From: JADCRZ01 sp041751095
Lineage (GTDB): Bacteria; Bacteroidota; Bacteroidia; Chitinophagales; Chitinophagaceae
DNA: 64,000 nucleotides
Direction: 5' to 3'
Assembly: GCA_041751095.1 (NCBI GenBank)
Contig: JBGSYC010000097.1
Span: 41,013 to 105,012 of the forward strand
The first letter of the stretch is position 1; every line of letters begins with the position of its first letter. The notes below the pieces were generated by a model that saw only the letters and a program-made list of their open reading frames with translations, searched no databases and was not told where the DNA came from. Positions 44,602-52,673 of this stretch are shown one piece after another. Both the position numbers and the translations under genes were made by a program.

Positions 44602-44745
44602 TTACAATGCCTTTATCGCTCTGATGTTCTCCTGCACATGCACTTGCCGATATCCCCGTCTATTCAAATCATCGGAAAATTGCAAAAGTTTTTGCGGATT
44701 GTTAAAGGAAGGAAGGTAACGAACCACTGCTACCTTCCCGCCCAT
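44602..44745 (-). CDS. Possible 47-residue protein after carbonic anhydrase
   Basis: Begins at ATG 44745 just after the carbonic anhydrase stop (44747-44749) and reads MGGKVAVVRYLPSFNNPQKL to GYRQVHVQENIRAIKAL. A related protein-like reading appears in another frame (GIVIEMDADSGKPKFKRRL) to 44530, so it may be a damaged larger gene. No recognised domain. The run into the sulfatase relic suggests decay of this whole interval. Confidence 0.35.
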   Translation of the reverse strand: MGGKVAVVRYLPSFNNPQKLLQFSDDLNRRGYRQVHVQENIRAIKAL

Positions 44746-44746
44746 G

Positions 44747-45421
44747 TTATCTTTCAACCATCATTTCCGCTTCCCGGGGTTGTTTAATGGTTATTGTATC
44801 CTCATAAAAACTTACATCTCCTGATGCTACATCATACTTACCCCCACCAATACCCACTTTGCCTTCTTCGACCAGTTCCCTGATGACCGAACTTCTGTTC
44901 AAAATCTCTTTTACGTTTCTATATACATTTATCCTGGAAACATTCTCAACAAATTCAGGGTTAGCCGACGTCCTGTTTTCTTTAGTAATCCTTTCTTCCA
45001 TTATGGCCGGCTCTATTTTACCAAGGAGTTGTGACAGGTGACCCAGTTGTTCGTGGTCGCACGCCCCCTTGACAGCACCGCATTTGGTGTGGCCTAAAAC
45101 CAGGATAAATTTTGACCCGGCCAACTTGCAGGCAAATTCCATGCTGGCCAGAATATCGTCATTGATTACGTTCCCTGCTATCCGTATACTAAAAATGTCT
45201 CCCAGGCCCTGGTCGAAGACCAATTCGGCAGATGTACGGCTGTCTATGCAACTAAGTATAACGGCAAAAGGCCATTGCCCTTCGCGCGTTTCATTTACCT
45301 GTTCTAAAAGATTCCGGTTTACCTTTAGGTTTCGCACGAAGCGTTTATTGCCCTCTTTTAGTATTTCAAGAGCCTGCGTTGGAGTTATTTTTTCCTGTAA
45401 CTCTTTTGTAAGTGTCCTCAT
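44747..45421 (-). CDS. Beta-class carbonic anhydrase
   Basis: 224 residues; interconverts CO2 and bicarbonate. Zinc ligands and dyad fit the beta class: Cys58 and Asp60 with Arg62 in LSCIDSRTSAEL, His111 and Cys114 in VLGHTKCGAVKGA. The start overlaps the SulP transporter stop by four bases (ATGA at 45418-45421), so the two are made together. In many Bacteroidota, SulP transporters beside beta-carbonic anhydrases are regarded as bicarbonate importers; that reading is from known pairs, applied here by inference. No signal peptide; cytosolic. Confidence 0.93.
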   Translation of the reverse strand: MRTLTKELQEKITPTQALEILKEGNKRFVRNLKVNRNLLEQVNETREGQWPFAVILSCIDSRTSAELVFDQGLGDIFSIRIAGNVINDDILASMEFACKLAGSKFILVLGHTKCGAVKGACDHEQLGHLSQLLGKIEPAIMEERITKENRTSANPEFVENVSRINVYRNVKEILNRSSVIRELVEEGKVGIGGGKYDVASGDVSFYEDTITIKQPREAEMMVER

Positions 45422-47073
45422 TGTAGAACTTTTGATGGTGAATGATTGTTTGTTGTTTCTTCTTTTTGAATGAGTTGTTTTTCTTCCACGGGATATTGAA
45501 CAGGGCTTTCAGATAAAACGTGATGTGTATTGTCGATGTTGTATTTTTCTTTGAAGCCCGTCAGGATACACGTGATATTTTTCTCCGGAGCTTTAATGTT
45601 TTTAAATTCCCTTATCAACTCCAGCACATCAAAGTGAATATATTGTGTTTTAGTAGCGTCTATATGAACGGTGCAATTTTCAGGAAGTTTGTCCAATGTT
45701 AGCCTGATGCTTGCTTTGTTTAAAAATGAAACCTCTTCTGACAGGTAAATTTTTATAAGCTCGCCTGCATGGTGCTTTTCTTTATGGAAGAAGTAAGGGT
45801 TTTTCATGTTGCCATAAAGGATTGCTAACATGCTTGTTAATAGTCCTAAGCCAACGCCTCTCAACAGGTCAGTAAACACAATAGCAATAACGGTAACCAG
45901 GAAAGGTATCCATTCGTACTTTCCATTTGCAAACATTTCTTTGAAGATGGATATCCGCGCAAGCTTATAGCCAGTAAGCAATAAAATACCTGCCAGTGCA
46001 CCTAAAGGGATCAGGTTTAAAATTCCGGGGATGAAAGCTGTGCAAATCAGAATTAATGAGCCATGGATGATTGTTGACGCCTTTGTTCTGGCCCCGGCAT
46101 TTATATTGGCAGTTGAACGTACTATTACGCTGGTTATGGGCAAGCCACCGATCAATCCTGAAATTATATTGCCTATACCCTGCGCCTTTAATTCACGATT
46201 TTGGTCTGTGACCCTGCGGTGAGGATCCATTTTGTCTACAGCTTCAATACATAATAAGGTTTCAATAGAAGCCACAGCAGCTAAGGTAACCGCTGTTATA
46301 ATGACTTCCTTATTCCACATAGCTGTAAAGTCAGGCAAAGTAAATAATTGAATAAGTTCTTTCAAATTATTTGCAACAGGCACCTGTACCAGATGTTCCT
46401 TTCTTACGGCAAGGTGAGGGAAAAAGGCAGCAAAAGCAAAGTTGAGCAGAATACCTGCAACTACAGCGGCTAAAGCCCCGGGAACTATTTTCAAACGTTT
46501 TAACAGCGGCTTTTCCCAAAGGATAAGTATGCCTAAAGAAACCAGTGTAATAACCGTTACGCCGACGTGAATATTTTGCAGTGGCTGCAGTAAGGCTGTA
46601 AGGGTATTATTGCCATCTGATTGCTCAAAAGCTATTAAACCTTCAGCTTCAGAATCATATCCAATAGCATGTGGTAATTGCTTTAAGATAATAATGATGC
46701 CGATGGCCGTGAGCATTCCTTTAATTACGCTGCCCGGAAAGTAATTGGCAATGCTGCCTGCCCTTAAAAAACCCATCAGCAGTTGAAACGCACCGGCTAA
46801 AACTACAGCCGATAAAAAAGTCTCAAACGTGCCGAGTTTTGTTATCCCAGCCAATACAATAGCTGTTAAACCCGCTGCAGGTCCGCTTACGCTCAACTGT
46901 GAATTGCTTAATGCACCTATCACAATCCCGCCAACGATACCTGCAATTAAGCCACTAAAGAAGGGCGCGCCGGAAGCCAGTGCTATCCCTAAACACAACG
47001 GTACGGCAACTAAAAAAACAACTATGGCTGCCGGCAGATCATGCCTGAGATTTGAAAATTTTGAATTTTTCAT
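45418..47073 (-). CDS. SulP family anion transporter, likely bicarbonate
   Basis: 551 residues with about 11-12 membrane helices. SulP hallmarks: DLPAAIVVFLVAVPLCLGIA at the start, SNSQLSVSGPAAGLTAIVLA near residues 56-75, GIGNIISGLIGGLPITS near 300 (the conserved NxxSGxxGGxPxTG-like stretch). A shorter STAS-like cytosolic tail follows at about 430-520 (EVSFLNKASIRLTLDKLPEN, ENCTVHIDATKTQYIHFDVL). The end is a long polar tail rich in Gln. Coupled to the carbonic anhydrase. The ion (bicarbonate or sulfate) cannot be read directly. Confidence 0.9.
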   Translation of the reverse strand: MKNSKFSNLRHDLPAAIVVFLVAVPLCLGIALASGAPFFSGLIAGIVGGIVIGALSNSQLSVSGPAAGLTAIVLAGITKLGTFETFLSAVVLAGAFQLLMGFLRAGSIANYFPGSVIKGMLTAIGIIIILKQLPHAIGYDSEAEGLIAFEQSDGNNTLTALLQPLQNIHVGVTVITLVSLGILILWEKPLLKRLKIVPGALAAVVAGILLNFAFAAFFPHLAVRKEHLVQVPVANNLKELIQLFTLPDFTAMWNKEVIITAVTLAAVASIETLLCIEAVDKMDPHRRVTDQNRELKAQGIGNIISGLIGGLPITSVIVRSTANINAGARTKASTIIHGSLILICTAFIPGILNLIPLGALAGILLLTGYKLARISIFKEMFANGKYEWIPFLVTVIAIVFTDLLRGVGLGLLTSMLAILYGNMKNPYFFHKEKHHAGELIKIYLSEEVSFLNKASIRLTLDKLPENCTVHIDATKTQYIHFDVLELIREFKNIKAPEKNITCILTGFKEKYNIDNTHHVLSESPVQYPVEEKQLIQKEETTNNHSPSKVLQ

Positions 47074-47156
47074 AATTCAGCTCTTTTAGGCCTGGTAATG
47101 AATTAAATTCAGTTGAATAATCGACTTAAGAATATGATAAAGAAAGCGGATGGAAG

Positions 47157-47453
47157 TTAAGTAAAGTCAGGAGGAGGTGTATTTGGCTTATCGGTAAAGC
47201 TATCATACGGCTTTTGATCACCGGAGGAAGATAATATTGCCGTTACAATGAACAGTGAATATTGTACAACGCTGGTATGATAAATGTCTTCATTATATCG
47301 TTTGCCGTTTTTAGTGTCGTCATGCTCACTTTTGCTTTCTTCTTCCTGCGCAGCGGGTTGGGTAATGGGGAATTTGTAAGCCAAATTGCCACAATCAGCA
47401 ATAAGCCTGAGCCCGGTTATCATGATCAGTATAGCGAACAGAAACTTTGTCAT
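47157..47453 (-). CDS. Small secreted protein, operon leader gene
   Basis: 98 residues; N-terminal hydrophobic signal (MTKFLFAILIMITGLRLIAD), a charged middle (EEESKSEHDDTKNGKRYNED) with His and Asp, and a Pro-rich tail (KPNTPPPDFT). Starts 84 bases before SulP on the same strand, 47 bases after the palindrome at 47500-47521, and so is the first gene of the presumed operon. No catalytic motif; function not recognised. Confidence 0.6.
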   Translation of the reverse strand: MTKFLFAILIMITGLRLIADCGNLAYKFPITQPAAQEEESKSEHDDTKNGKRYNEDIYHTSVVQYSLFIVTAILSSSGDQKPYDSFTDKPNTPPPDFT

Positions 47454-47499
47454 AAGCTTTGCCTGTTTACAGACATTACGTAGACCCTTATTATTATTT

Positions 47500-47521
47500 C
47501 CGTAACATTATAATGTTACGG
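47500..47521. promoter_or_regulatory. Perfect 22-bp palindrome, candidate operator
   Basis: CCGTAACATTATAATGTTACGG is a fully self-complementary 22-mer with no spacer. It begins directly after the -7 box at 47522-47529 on the minus strand and should overlap the transcription start. This is the classical position for repression. The regulator is unknown and no regulator gene is adjacent. Confidence 0.7.
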
Positions 47522-47555
47522 CAAATTTACAAATTTCTTCCTTAACGCAAACAAA
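47522..47555 (-). promoter_or_regulatory. Strong Bacteroidota-type promoter of the anhydrase-transporter operon
   Basis: On the minus strand TTTG (47548-47551, or alternatively 47552-47555), a spacer of 18 (or 22) bases, then TAAATTTG (47522-47529) matches TTTG-N18-21-TANNTTTG nearly exactly. It is the best-looking promoter I found in the window and points at the 98-residue gene and the SulP operon. Confidence 0.6.
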
Positions 47556-47845
47556 GTGGATACCAAACTGACCCGACTGAAATGATGACAGCAATTTTTG
47601 CCAAATTTTCAAGAATCACTTCCCGCAATGTATACTTTACAAGGTGTTTTCTGCTCCTTCCTGTAACAAAATGATGATTAATCCATGTTAACGAAAGCTG
47701 CGTAGTTCGCAAATTGTTGTGGTGTTTTATTTATGCCCTATAGTTGATTAAATTCGTTCAGAACATGTGATAATCACAACCTAAAGCGTCCTTTCAGATA
47801 AGATCACGGGTAAAATCATTGTAGATTTATTTAGTGGTTCAGAGT

Positions 47846-47869
47846 GGTTGGGTACCCAACCTTATAGGT
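47846..47869. repeat. 16-bp perfect palindrome fused to AACCTTATAGGT motif
   Basis: GGTTGGGTACCCAACC at 47846-47861 is perfectly self-complementary and shares its last four bases with AACCTTATAGGT at 47858-47869. The block stands where the front part of the antitoxin relic should be. Confidence 0.6.
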
Positions 47870-47953
47870 AAAGGAAGCTGTGGAAGAAATGAATTGATTA
47901 AGGCCGGCAAAATAAAAGCCCGTAACGCAGAAGACCTGTTTAATGAACTATAA
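47870..47953 (+). pseudogene. Antitoxin C-terminal remnant
   Basis: An open frame from 47824 ends in GRNELIKAGKIKARNAEDLFNEL before TAA at 47951-47953. Its tail and the 11-base overlap with the following toxin start (ATG at 47943) are typical of a type II antitoxin C-terminus. The front is missing: upstream sequence is palindromic repeat, and the frame has a stop at 47821-47823. Treated as a fragment. Confidence 0.5.
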
Positions 47954-48055
47954 GGTCAAAGCTATTCCTAAGTTTGAACGGGAACTAAAGCGATTGGCCA
48001 AAAAGTACCCTTCGCTTAAAAATGAATATCCGGAACTCGTACGAAGCCTCCAACA
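47943..48055 (+). pseudogene. Truncated RelE/ParE-type toxin remnant
   Basis: ATG 47943 reads MNYKVKAIPKFERELKRLAK and then KYPSLKNEYPELVRSLQ, the start of a Bacteroidota RelE-family toxin. After about residue 37 the frame runs into the 3' end of the convergent TonB-type receptor gene and loses family character (HQHTSISVFSHF). The C-terminal catalytic half, with its conserved Arg, is gone. It is an inactive relic. Confidence 0.65.
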
Positions 48056-48065
48056 CCAACATACA

Positions 48066-50516
48066 TCAATTTCCGTCTTCAGCCATTTTAGGCTTAACCG
48101 CCTGCTTAGCCTGTCTGATCCTGTAATTAAGCGTCAGGTTTATCTGACGCCTTCTCATCTGGAAATCTCCGTCCGTATAAAAATTGATACCCCTGGTGAT
48201 CGTCCGGGTGCGGCGGGTATTGAATACATCGAGCACATTAAGGTTCAACGTGCCCTTTCCGCTGAAAACATCTTTGCTCAAAGATACATCGGCATAGTAT
48301 AAAGCCTTACGCCTGCCCTGCGCTGTTTTTTGCGGAGCCTCATAATTGGTTCTCAATTGCACATCGAAATTTTGCGGAAACATAAAGCGTGAAGTCTGCC
48401 TGCCAAACCAGCTGTAGGTAGTTGCTTTATAATCGACGCGTATGTTACTTCCATCTATATCGGCAAAAAAGAAATTAAAATTAAGATCAAGCTTCCACCA
48501 TTTAAAAGGTGAGTACCCGCTGGTGAACTCGGTGCCAAAAGAGTTTTCGGATAACAGGTTTTCCGTGCGGGTGACCGAATTCCCTTCCTCATCCACAGAC
48601 CTTATCCGGTCTATTTTTCCTTTCGTCCGACGATAGTAAACCGAAGATGTAAACGAGCCCTTATTAAAAGATTTGATATGGCCCACCTCAAATACATTAC
48701 TGAATTCAGGCTCAAGGTCAGGATTGCCGCTGAAAAAGTTACGGCTGTCTGAAAAAGTAACAAAAGGGCTCAGGTCGTTATAAAAAGGCCTTCTTACCCT
48801 CCGGCTATAACTTAGCTGCATGGCATTTTCCTGAGGCAGGTCAACGGTGAAATGTGCACTCGGAAAAAGGCTCACATAATTGCGGGGATTTACCTGAAAG
48901 GTTTCCTTCAGGGTTGTTTTTACGTCCGTCCACTCCGCCCGCAATCCTGCCTGGTAGGCTATTTTCTTATTCTTATTGCCTATGATGCCATAAGCTGCAT
49001 GAATATTCTCATCGTATAAAAAAATATTATCCAGGCCGGGCAACGGAACAAAGTTTCCCGAAGCAGATTGCTGGCTTACCACATAATCATTTACCATATT
49101 ACGGAAACTGGTTCTAACACCAGTTTCGAATTTCCCTTCCTGACCAAGAGGCTTTACATAATCAAGCTGAAAGAGCCACTGCTTTTCAAACTCATCATTT
49201 TGTGAATTCTGAATGATGGCTTTGGAGGCGTCTTCTGTTTTGTCCGGACGAAATGTATTTTGGGTGAATAGCTGATAGGAGTTTTCCCAGTAATCGATAT
49301 ATTTAATCTCACCAACAAGCTCATGACCCTTCCTGGCAAACGATTTCTTATAGCTTAGTGAGTATTCGGAATTGGGCTCCGTTTCGTCTTCATCCTGGCG
49401 GCGCATGGTAACTCCGGTTGCATTTGATGCGTTGAAAAGGTAATCTTCATAACGAATATCCGTAATCCTGTTTGCCTGACTGCGTCGGTAAAGGTAAGAA
49501 GCAGTAAGGATGCTCTTTTCTGTAAAATAATAATCCAGGCCTCCCCGGATATTGTTATTTAACCCTGTGATAAGGCCTGTATTGTTTTGCCGTAAAATTA
49601 AAGTTGTATCGGAGCTAAACACTTCCTGGTACAAAGAACCTCTGCCAGGTTGCTTCCGGTATGCTATTCCATAATTAATAAAGAAGTTGAGATTTTTGTG
49701 GCGATAATTGAAATTCGCCGCACCTCCTACATTGGTTGGGTAACCCGTTACTAATTCAACAGACCCGTTAAAGCCCTGTTTCTGGTCTTTCTTTAGTATG
49801 ATATTGATGATGCCGGCCATACCTTCGGCTTCGTAGCGCGCGGACGGATTTGTGATGATTTCCACCCTGTCAACCATGCTGGCCTGCAGCTGCTGCAAGC
49901 CGCTTCCGCCTTTGATGCTCACAAGCCCTGAAGGTTTGCCGTCGATTAAAATGCGCACATTGTCACTGCCTCTCAGTTTCACATTTCCTTCGGGATCTAC
50001 TGATACGGAAGGAATGTTGGTTAAAATATCCGACGCAGAACCGCCTGCATTTGCAAGGTCTTTTCCCACATTAAATATCTTTTTATCTAACGCCAATTGC
50101 ATCGAGCTCTTTTCTGCCTGCACGATTACTTCCTCCAGTGCTTTTGAGGAAAGCGCCAATTTGATCAGGCCAAGATCCCGCGACGGAGTTTCTTTTGAAA
50201 GCACGAAGCCACTGCTTTTATAAGGCCTGTATCCCATGAATTCTATTTCCGCGTAATATGCGCCAAAAGGGAGCACAATTGAAAATTCACCTGATGCGGC
50301 AGCTAAATTTCCATTCACCAGTTTATTGTCGAGGCTGTTAAAAACGCGGATACTTGCCGATCCCAATGCAGCAGAAGACAGAGAATCCATCACTTTTCCT
50401 TTTACCATTGGTTTTCCGGCAGATTGGGCAAAGGCTCCACCCAGAAATACCAGCAAAATGATTAACAGGAGTAAAGACTTATTCGGTGATTGTACCCTGT
50501 AATTAACTTTCATCAT
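48066..50516 (-). CDS. TonB-dependent receptor-like outer-membrane protein
   Basis: 816 residues with a signal peptide (LLLLIILLVFLGGAFAQ at 15-31). A carboxypeptidase-like beta-sandwich (VKGKVMDSLSSAALGSASIR, 38-120) is followed by a plug-like domain (DILTNIPSVSVDPEGNVKLRG, then VRILIDGKPSG and VEIITNPSARYEAEGMAGII) and a beta-barrel ending RRQINLTLNYRIRQ. This layout fits the outer-membrane beta-barrel/TonB receptor family (Pfam OMP_b-brl_3 style), including non-SusC members. No SusD partner adjoins it. Cargo unknown. The last 20 residues are extra (AKQAVKPKMAEDGN). Confidence 0.9.
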   Translation of the reverse strand: MMKVNYRVQSPNKSLLLLIILLVFLGGAFAQSAGKPMVKGKVMDSLSSAALGSASIRVFNSLDNKLVNGNLAAASGEFSIVLPFGAYYAEIEFMGYRPYKSSGFVLSKETPSRDLGLIKLALSSKALEEVIVQAEKSSMQLALDKKIFNVGKDLANAGGSASDILTNIPSVSVDPEGNVKLRGSDNVRILIDGKPSGLVSIKGGSGLQQLQASMVDRVEIITNPSARYEAEGMAGIINIILKKDQKQGFNGSVELVTGYPTNVGGAANFNYRHKNLNFFINYGIAYRKQPGRGSLYQEVFSSDTTLILRQNNTGLITGLNNNIRGGLDYYFTEKSILTASYLYRRSQANRITDIRYEDYLFNASNATGVTMRRQDEDETEPNSEYSLSYKKSFARKGHELVGEIKYIDYWENSYQLFTQNTFRPDKTEDASKAIIQNSQNDEFEKQWLFQLDYVKPLGQEGKFETGVRTSFRNMVNDYVVSQQSASGNFVPLPGLDNIFLYDENIHAAYGIIGNKNKKIAYQAGLRAEWTDVKTTLKETFQVNPRNYVSLFPSAHFTVDLPQENAMQLSYSRRVRRPFYNDLSPFVTFSDSRNFFSGNPDLEPEFSNVFEVGHIKSFNKGSFTSSVYYRRTKGKIDRIRSVDEEGNSVTRTENLLSENSFGTEFTSGYSPFKWWKLDLNFNFFFADIDGSNIRVDYKATTYSWFGRQTSRFMFPQNFDVQLRTNYEAPQKTAQGRRKALYYADVSLSKDVFSGKGTLNLNVLDVFNTRRTRTITRGINFYTDGDFQMRRRQINLTLNYRIRQAKQAVKPKMAEDGN

Positions 50517-50663
50517 TAACGAACTTATTATTTACCTGCCCGCCAGGTTTGCAGCAGTAACAAGTTCAGTGGGAAAATTCTCTATTTTATTACGGCTAGC
50601 TAAATAAACGTGAAATTACCGGAGGCGTCCACAGCCAAGTCTGACGAAAGCATGCGCAGCAGA

Positions 50664-51494
50664 TTATCTGGAATACTGTAACATCCATTCATATGCGTTC
50701 AGGCCGTCCTCTTTATATAACGGGTTTAGTGCTGATGACCAGGCATCATGGCTACGCGCATTAAAAATCGTCAGCTTTGGACGTACAACCGGGTTGAAAC
50801 CATTAATGAGAGAAATAAATTTTTCTGCCCCGGCAACATTAATCTGCGGATCTTCTTTATTGTGAAATGCCCATACCGGGACTTTTCCTTCTGCAATGTT
50901 TTTGCAGACCTCCGGGTCATTTTCTGCCCCGGAGATCGGAATAATGGCCGCAAATTCAGACGGATAGGTCCCTGCCAGACGCGAGGAAATGAACCCCCCC
51001 ATGCTCAGTCCGGCGAGATAGATACGGGTCGGATCCACCCGGTAATTTTTTTTTGCGTACAGCAGAAATTCTTCCACTTCTTCTAAAGACGGATATCTGT
51101 TAAACTGGGGGCTTAAAATAATAAACGAAAAGTGCTGCCCTTTCACGGTAAACCGGGGAGGGAACTTTTTCTCTGATAAAAGCCGTGGAATTCCATCATT
51201 CAATAACAAGGGAAGATCGCTGCCACCATTCCCTATCTGGCCGGCACCGTGTAAGCTGACCAGTAGGGGGTACGTCTTGCCTGACTGGTTGTAGTGCTGA
51301 GGAAGCGCAGCGAACATACCACTAACCACATCATTTATCTGTACTGATATGGCTTTTTGAACCGGCGGCGCTGTTTCTACAGGTTCATTCGTTGTGCCGT
51401 GCGTTAAGGTCGTAGGGGAATCCTTTCCACAGTGGGTGAGTAATATGACGCATGTCAGTAAGGAAAAAAGACGCTTGATCATAATATTCTTCAT
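50664..51494 (-). CDS. Lipoprotein alpha/beta hydrolase, putative esterase
   Basis: 276 residues. Lipoprotein signal MKNIMIKRLFSLLTCVILLTHC with Cys22; an internal start at 51482 would also leave a signal. The hydrolase fold has SLHGAGQIGNGGSDLPLL (oxyanion HG), nucleophile Ser in AGLSMGGFIS, acid Asp in FHNKEDPQI and His in ARSHDAW. This resembles surface polysaccharide-side esterases or phospholipase-like enzymes of Bacteroidota. Exact substrate unknown. It lies upstream of the TonB-type receptor on the same strand. Confidence 0.85.
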   Translation of the reverse strand: MKNIMIKRLFSLLTCVILLTHCGKDSPTTLTHGTTNEPVETAPPVQKAISVQINDVVSGMFAALPQHYNQSGKTYPLLVSLHGAGQIGNGGSDLPLLLNDGIPRLLSEKKFPPRFTVKGQHFSFIILSPQFNRYPSLEEVEEFLLYAKKNYRVDPTRIYLAGLSMGGFISSRLAGTYPSEFAAIIPISGAENDPEVCKNIAEGKVPVWAFHNKEDPQINVAGAEKFISLINGFNPVVRPKLTIFNARSHDAWSSALNPLYKEDGLNAYEWMLQYSR

Positions 51495-51716
51495 TTCGTT
51501 AAACAGGTGCTCTTACAACATGGCAGCAAATTGAAAACCTTCTTAATACAATAATTGAGCCTGTTAAATGTGTTTGCCAAATTTACTGTTTTGGCGTGTT
51601 AATATTTGCAGGCTACGGGGTCACCGGCCTGCTAACCGGGCAGGTATAGGGCGAAACATAGCGCAGGTGAGCATAAACAGCCATTTGCCGTCTGGCAACC
51701 CCATAATCTTCACTTC

Positions 51717-51787
51717 CGATACCCGATACCCCATACCTCATACCTCATACCTCATACCTCATACCTCATACCTCATACCTCATACCC
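51717..51787. repeat. Heptamer tandem array (CATACCT)n
   Basis: Seven perfect copies of CATACCT at 51732-51780 plus a partial copy, preceded by CGATACC variants. A simple 7-bp array in the 5' region of the response regulator gene; copy number could vary by slippage. Confidence 0.9.
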
Positions 51788-51983
51788 AACGAGTTTCTAA
51801 TAGTAATTTAATCTCTTTAAGTCGGTTGATGTTTTAACTTTAGAAACCGGATTCCTGGACTGCAGAGTGTAAGATAGGGTGGAATGAACGGCTAAGATCG
51901 TAGAAGCGCTCCGATAATGAGGCAAAGTCTATAAATGGCATTCAGGTTTGCAAAATATTGTATAAATGCCCAATATCCCAGAT
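51788..51983. other. Leader of the two-component operon
   Basis: No gene. TTTGCAAAATATTGTATAAATG at 51945-51967 is AT-rich and may hold the promoter, though a TANNTTTG box is not exact. Confidence 0.35.
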
Positions 51984-52673
51984 ATGCAAGAAAGAAAATT
52001 ACTAATCGTAGAGGACGAACCGAAAATTGCTGATACCTTAAAGTTAGGTCTGACTGAAAACGGATTTTATGTTGAAGTAGCATACGATGGAAGTATTGGA
52101 TTTAAATTATTTGAATCACATCCATATAACCTTATCATTCTTGATGTTAACCTCCCGGGTATTAACGGCTATGATTTTTGTAAAATGGTACGTGCAAAGA
52201 ATCCTGAAATCCCCATCATTATGTTAACCGCGCTAAGCGGTTTAAACGATAAGATCGACGGGTATGATGCGGGTGCAGATGATTATATCATTAAGCCGTT
52301 CGAATTCAGGGAATTGCTCATGAAGATAAGAGTGCTGCTGAAACGTACCATGAATCAGAGCCTTCCTGTTGGGACGACCCTGCATGCCGGCGACCTGGAA
52401 ATGAACCTTGACAGTAAAGAAGTAAAGCGTGGAACAACAGCTATCAGCTTAACGGCTAAGGAATTCCAGTTGCTTGAGTATTTACTGCGCAATAAAAACA
52501 GGGTGGTTTCGCGAACCGATATAGCGATCAACGTCTGGGATATTGATTTTGATACCAATACGAATGTTATTGATGTTTACATTAATTATATTCGCAACAA
52601 GGTTGATAAACCGTTTGAGAAAAAACTTATACAAACTCATGTAGGGATGGGGTATATCATAAAAGAAAGATAA
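51984..52673 (+). CDS. OmpR-family response regulator
   Basis: 229 residues from ATG 51984 (MQERKLLIVEDEPKI); an ATG six codons upstream is possible. The receiver domain has the acidic pair in VEDEP, phospho-acceptor Asp in ILDVNLPGI (about 54) and Lys in IIKPFEF; the C-terminal winged helix includes LTAKEFQLLEYLLRNKNRVV and VIDVYINYIRNKVDKPF. It overlaps the histidine kinase start by one base, so the two act as a pair. The regulated genes and signal are not known. Confidence 0.93.
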   Translation: MQERKLLIVEDEPKIADTLKLGLTENGFYVEVAYDGSIGFKLFESHPYNLIILDVNLPGINGYDFCKMVRAKNPEIPIIMLTALSGLNDKIDGYDAGADDYIIKPFEFRELLMKIRVLLKRTMNQSLPVGTTLHAGDLEMNLDSKEVKRGTTAISLTAKEFQLLEYLLRNKNRVVSRTDIAINVWDIDFDTNTNVIDVYINYIRNKVDKPFEKKLIQTHVGMGYIIKER

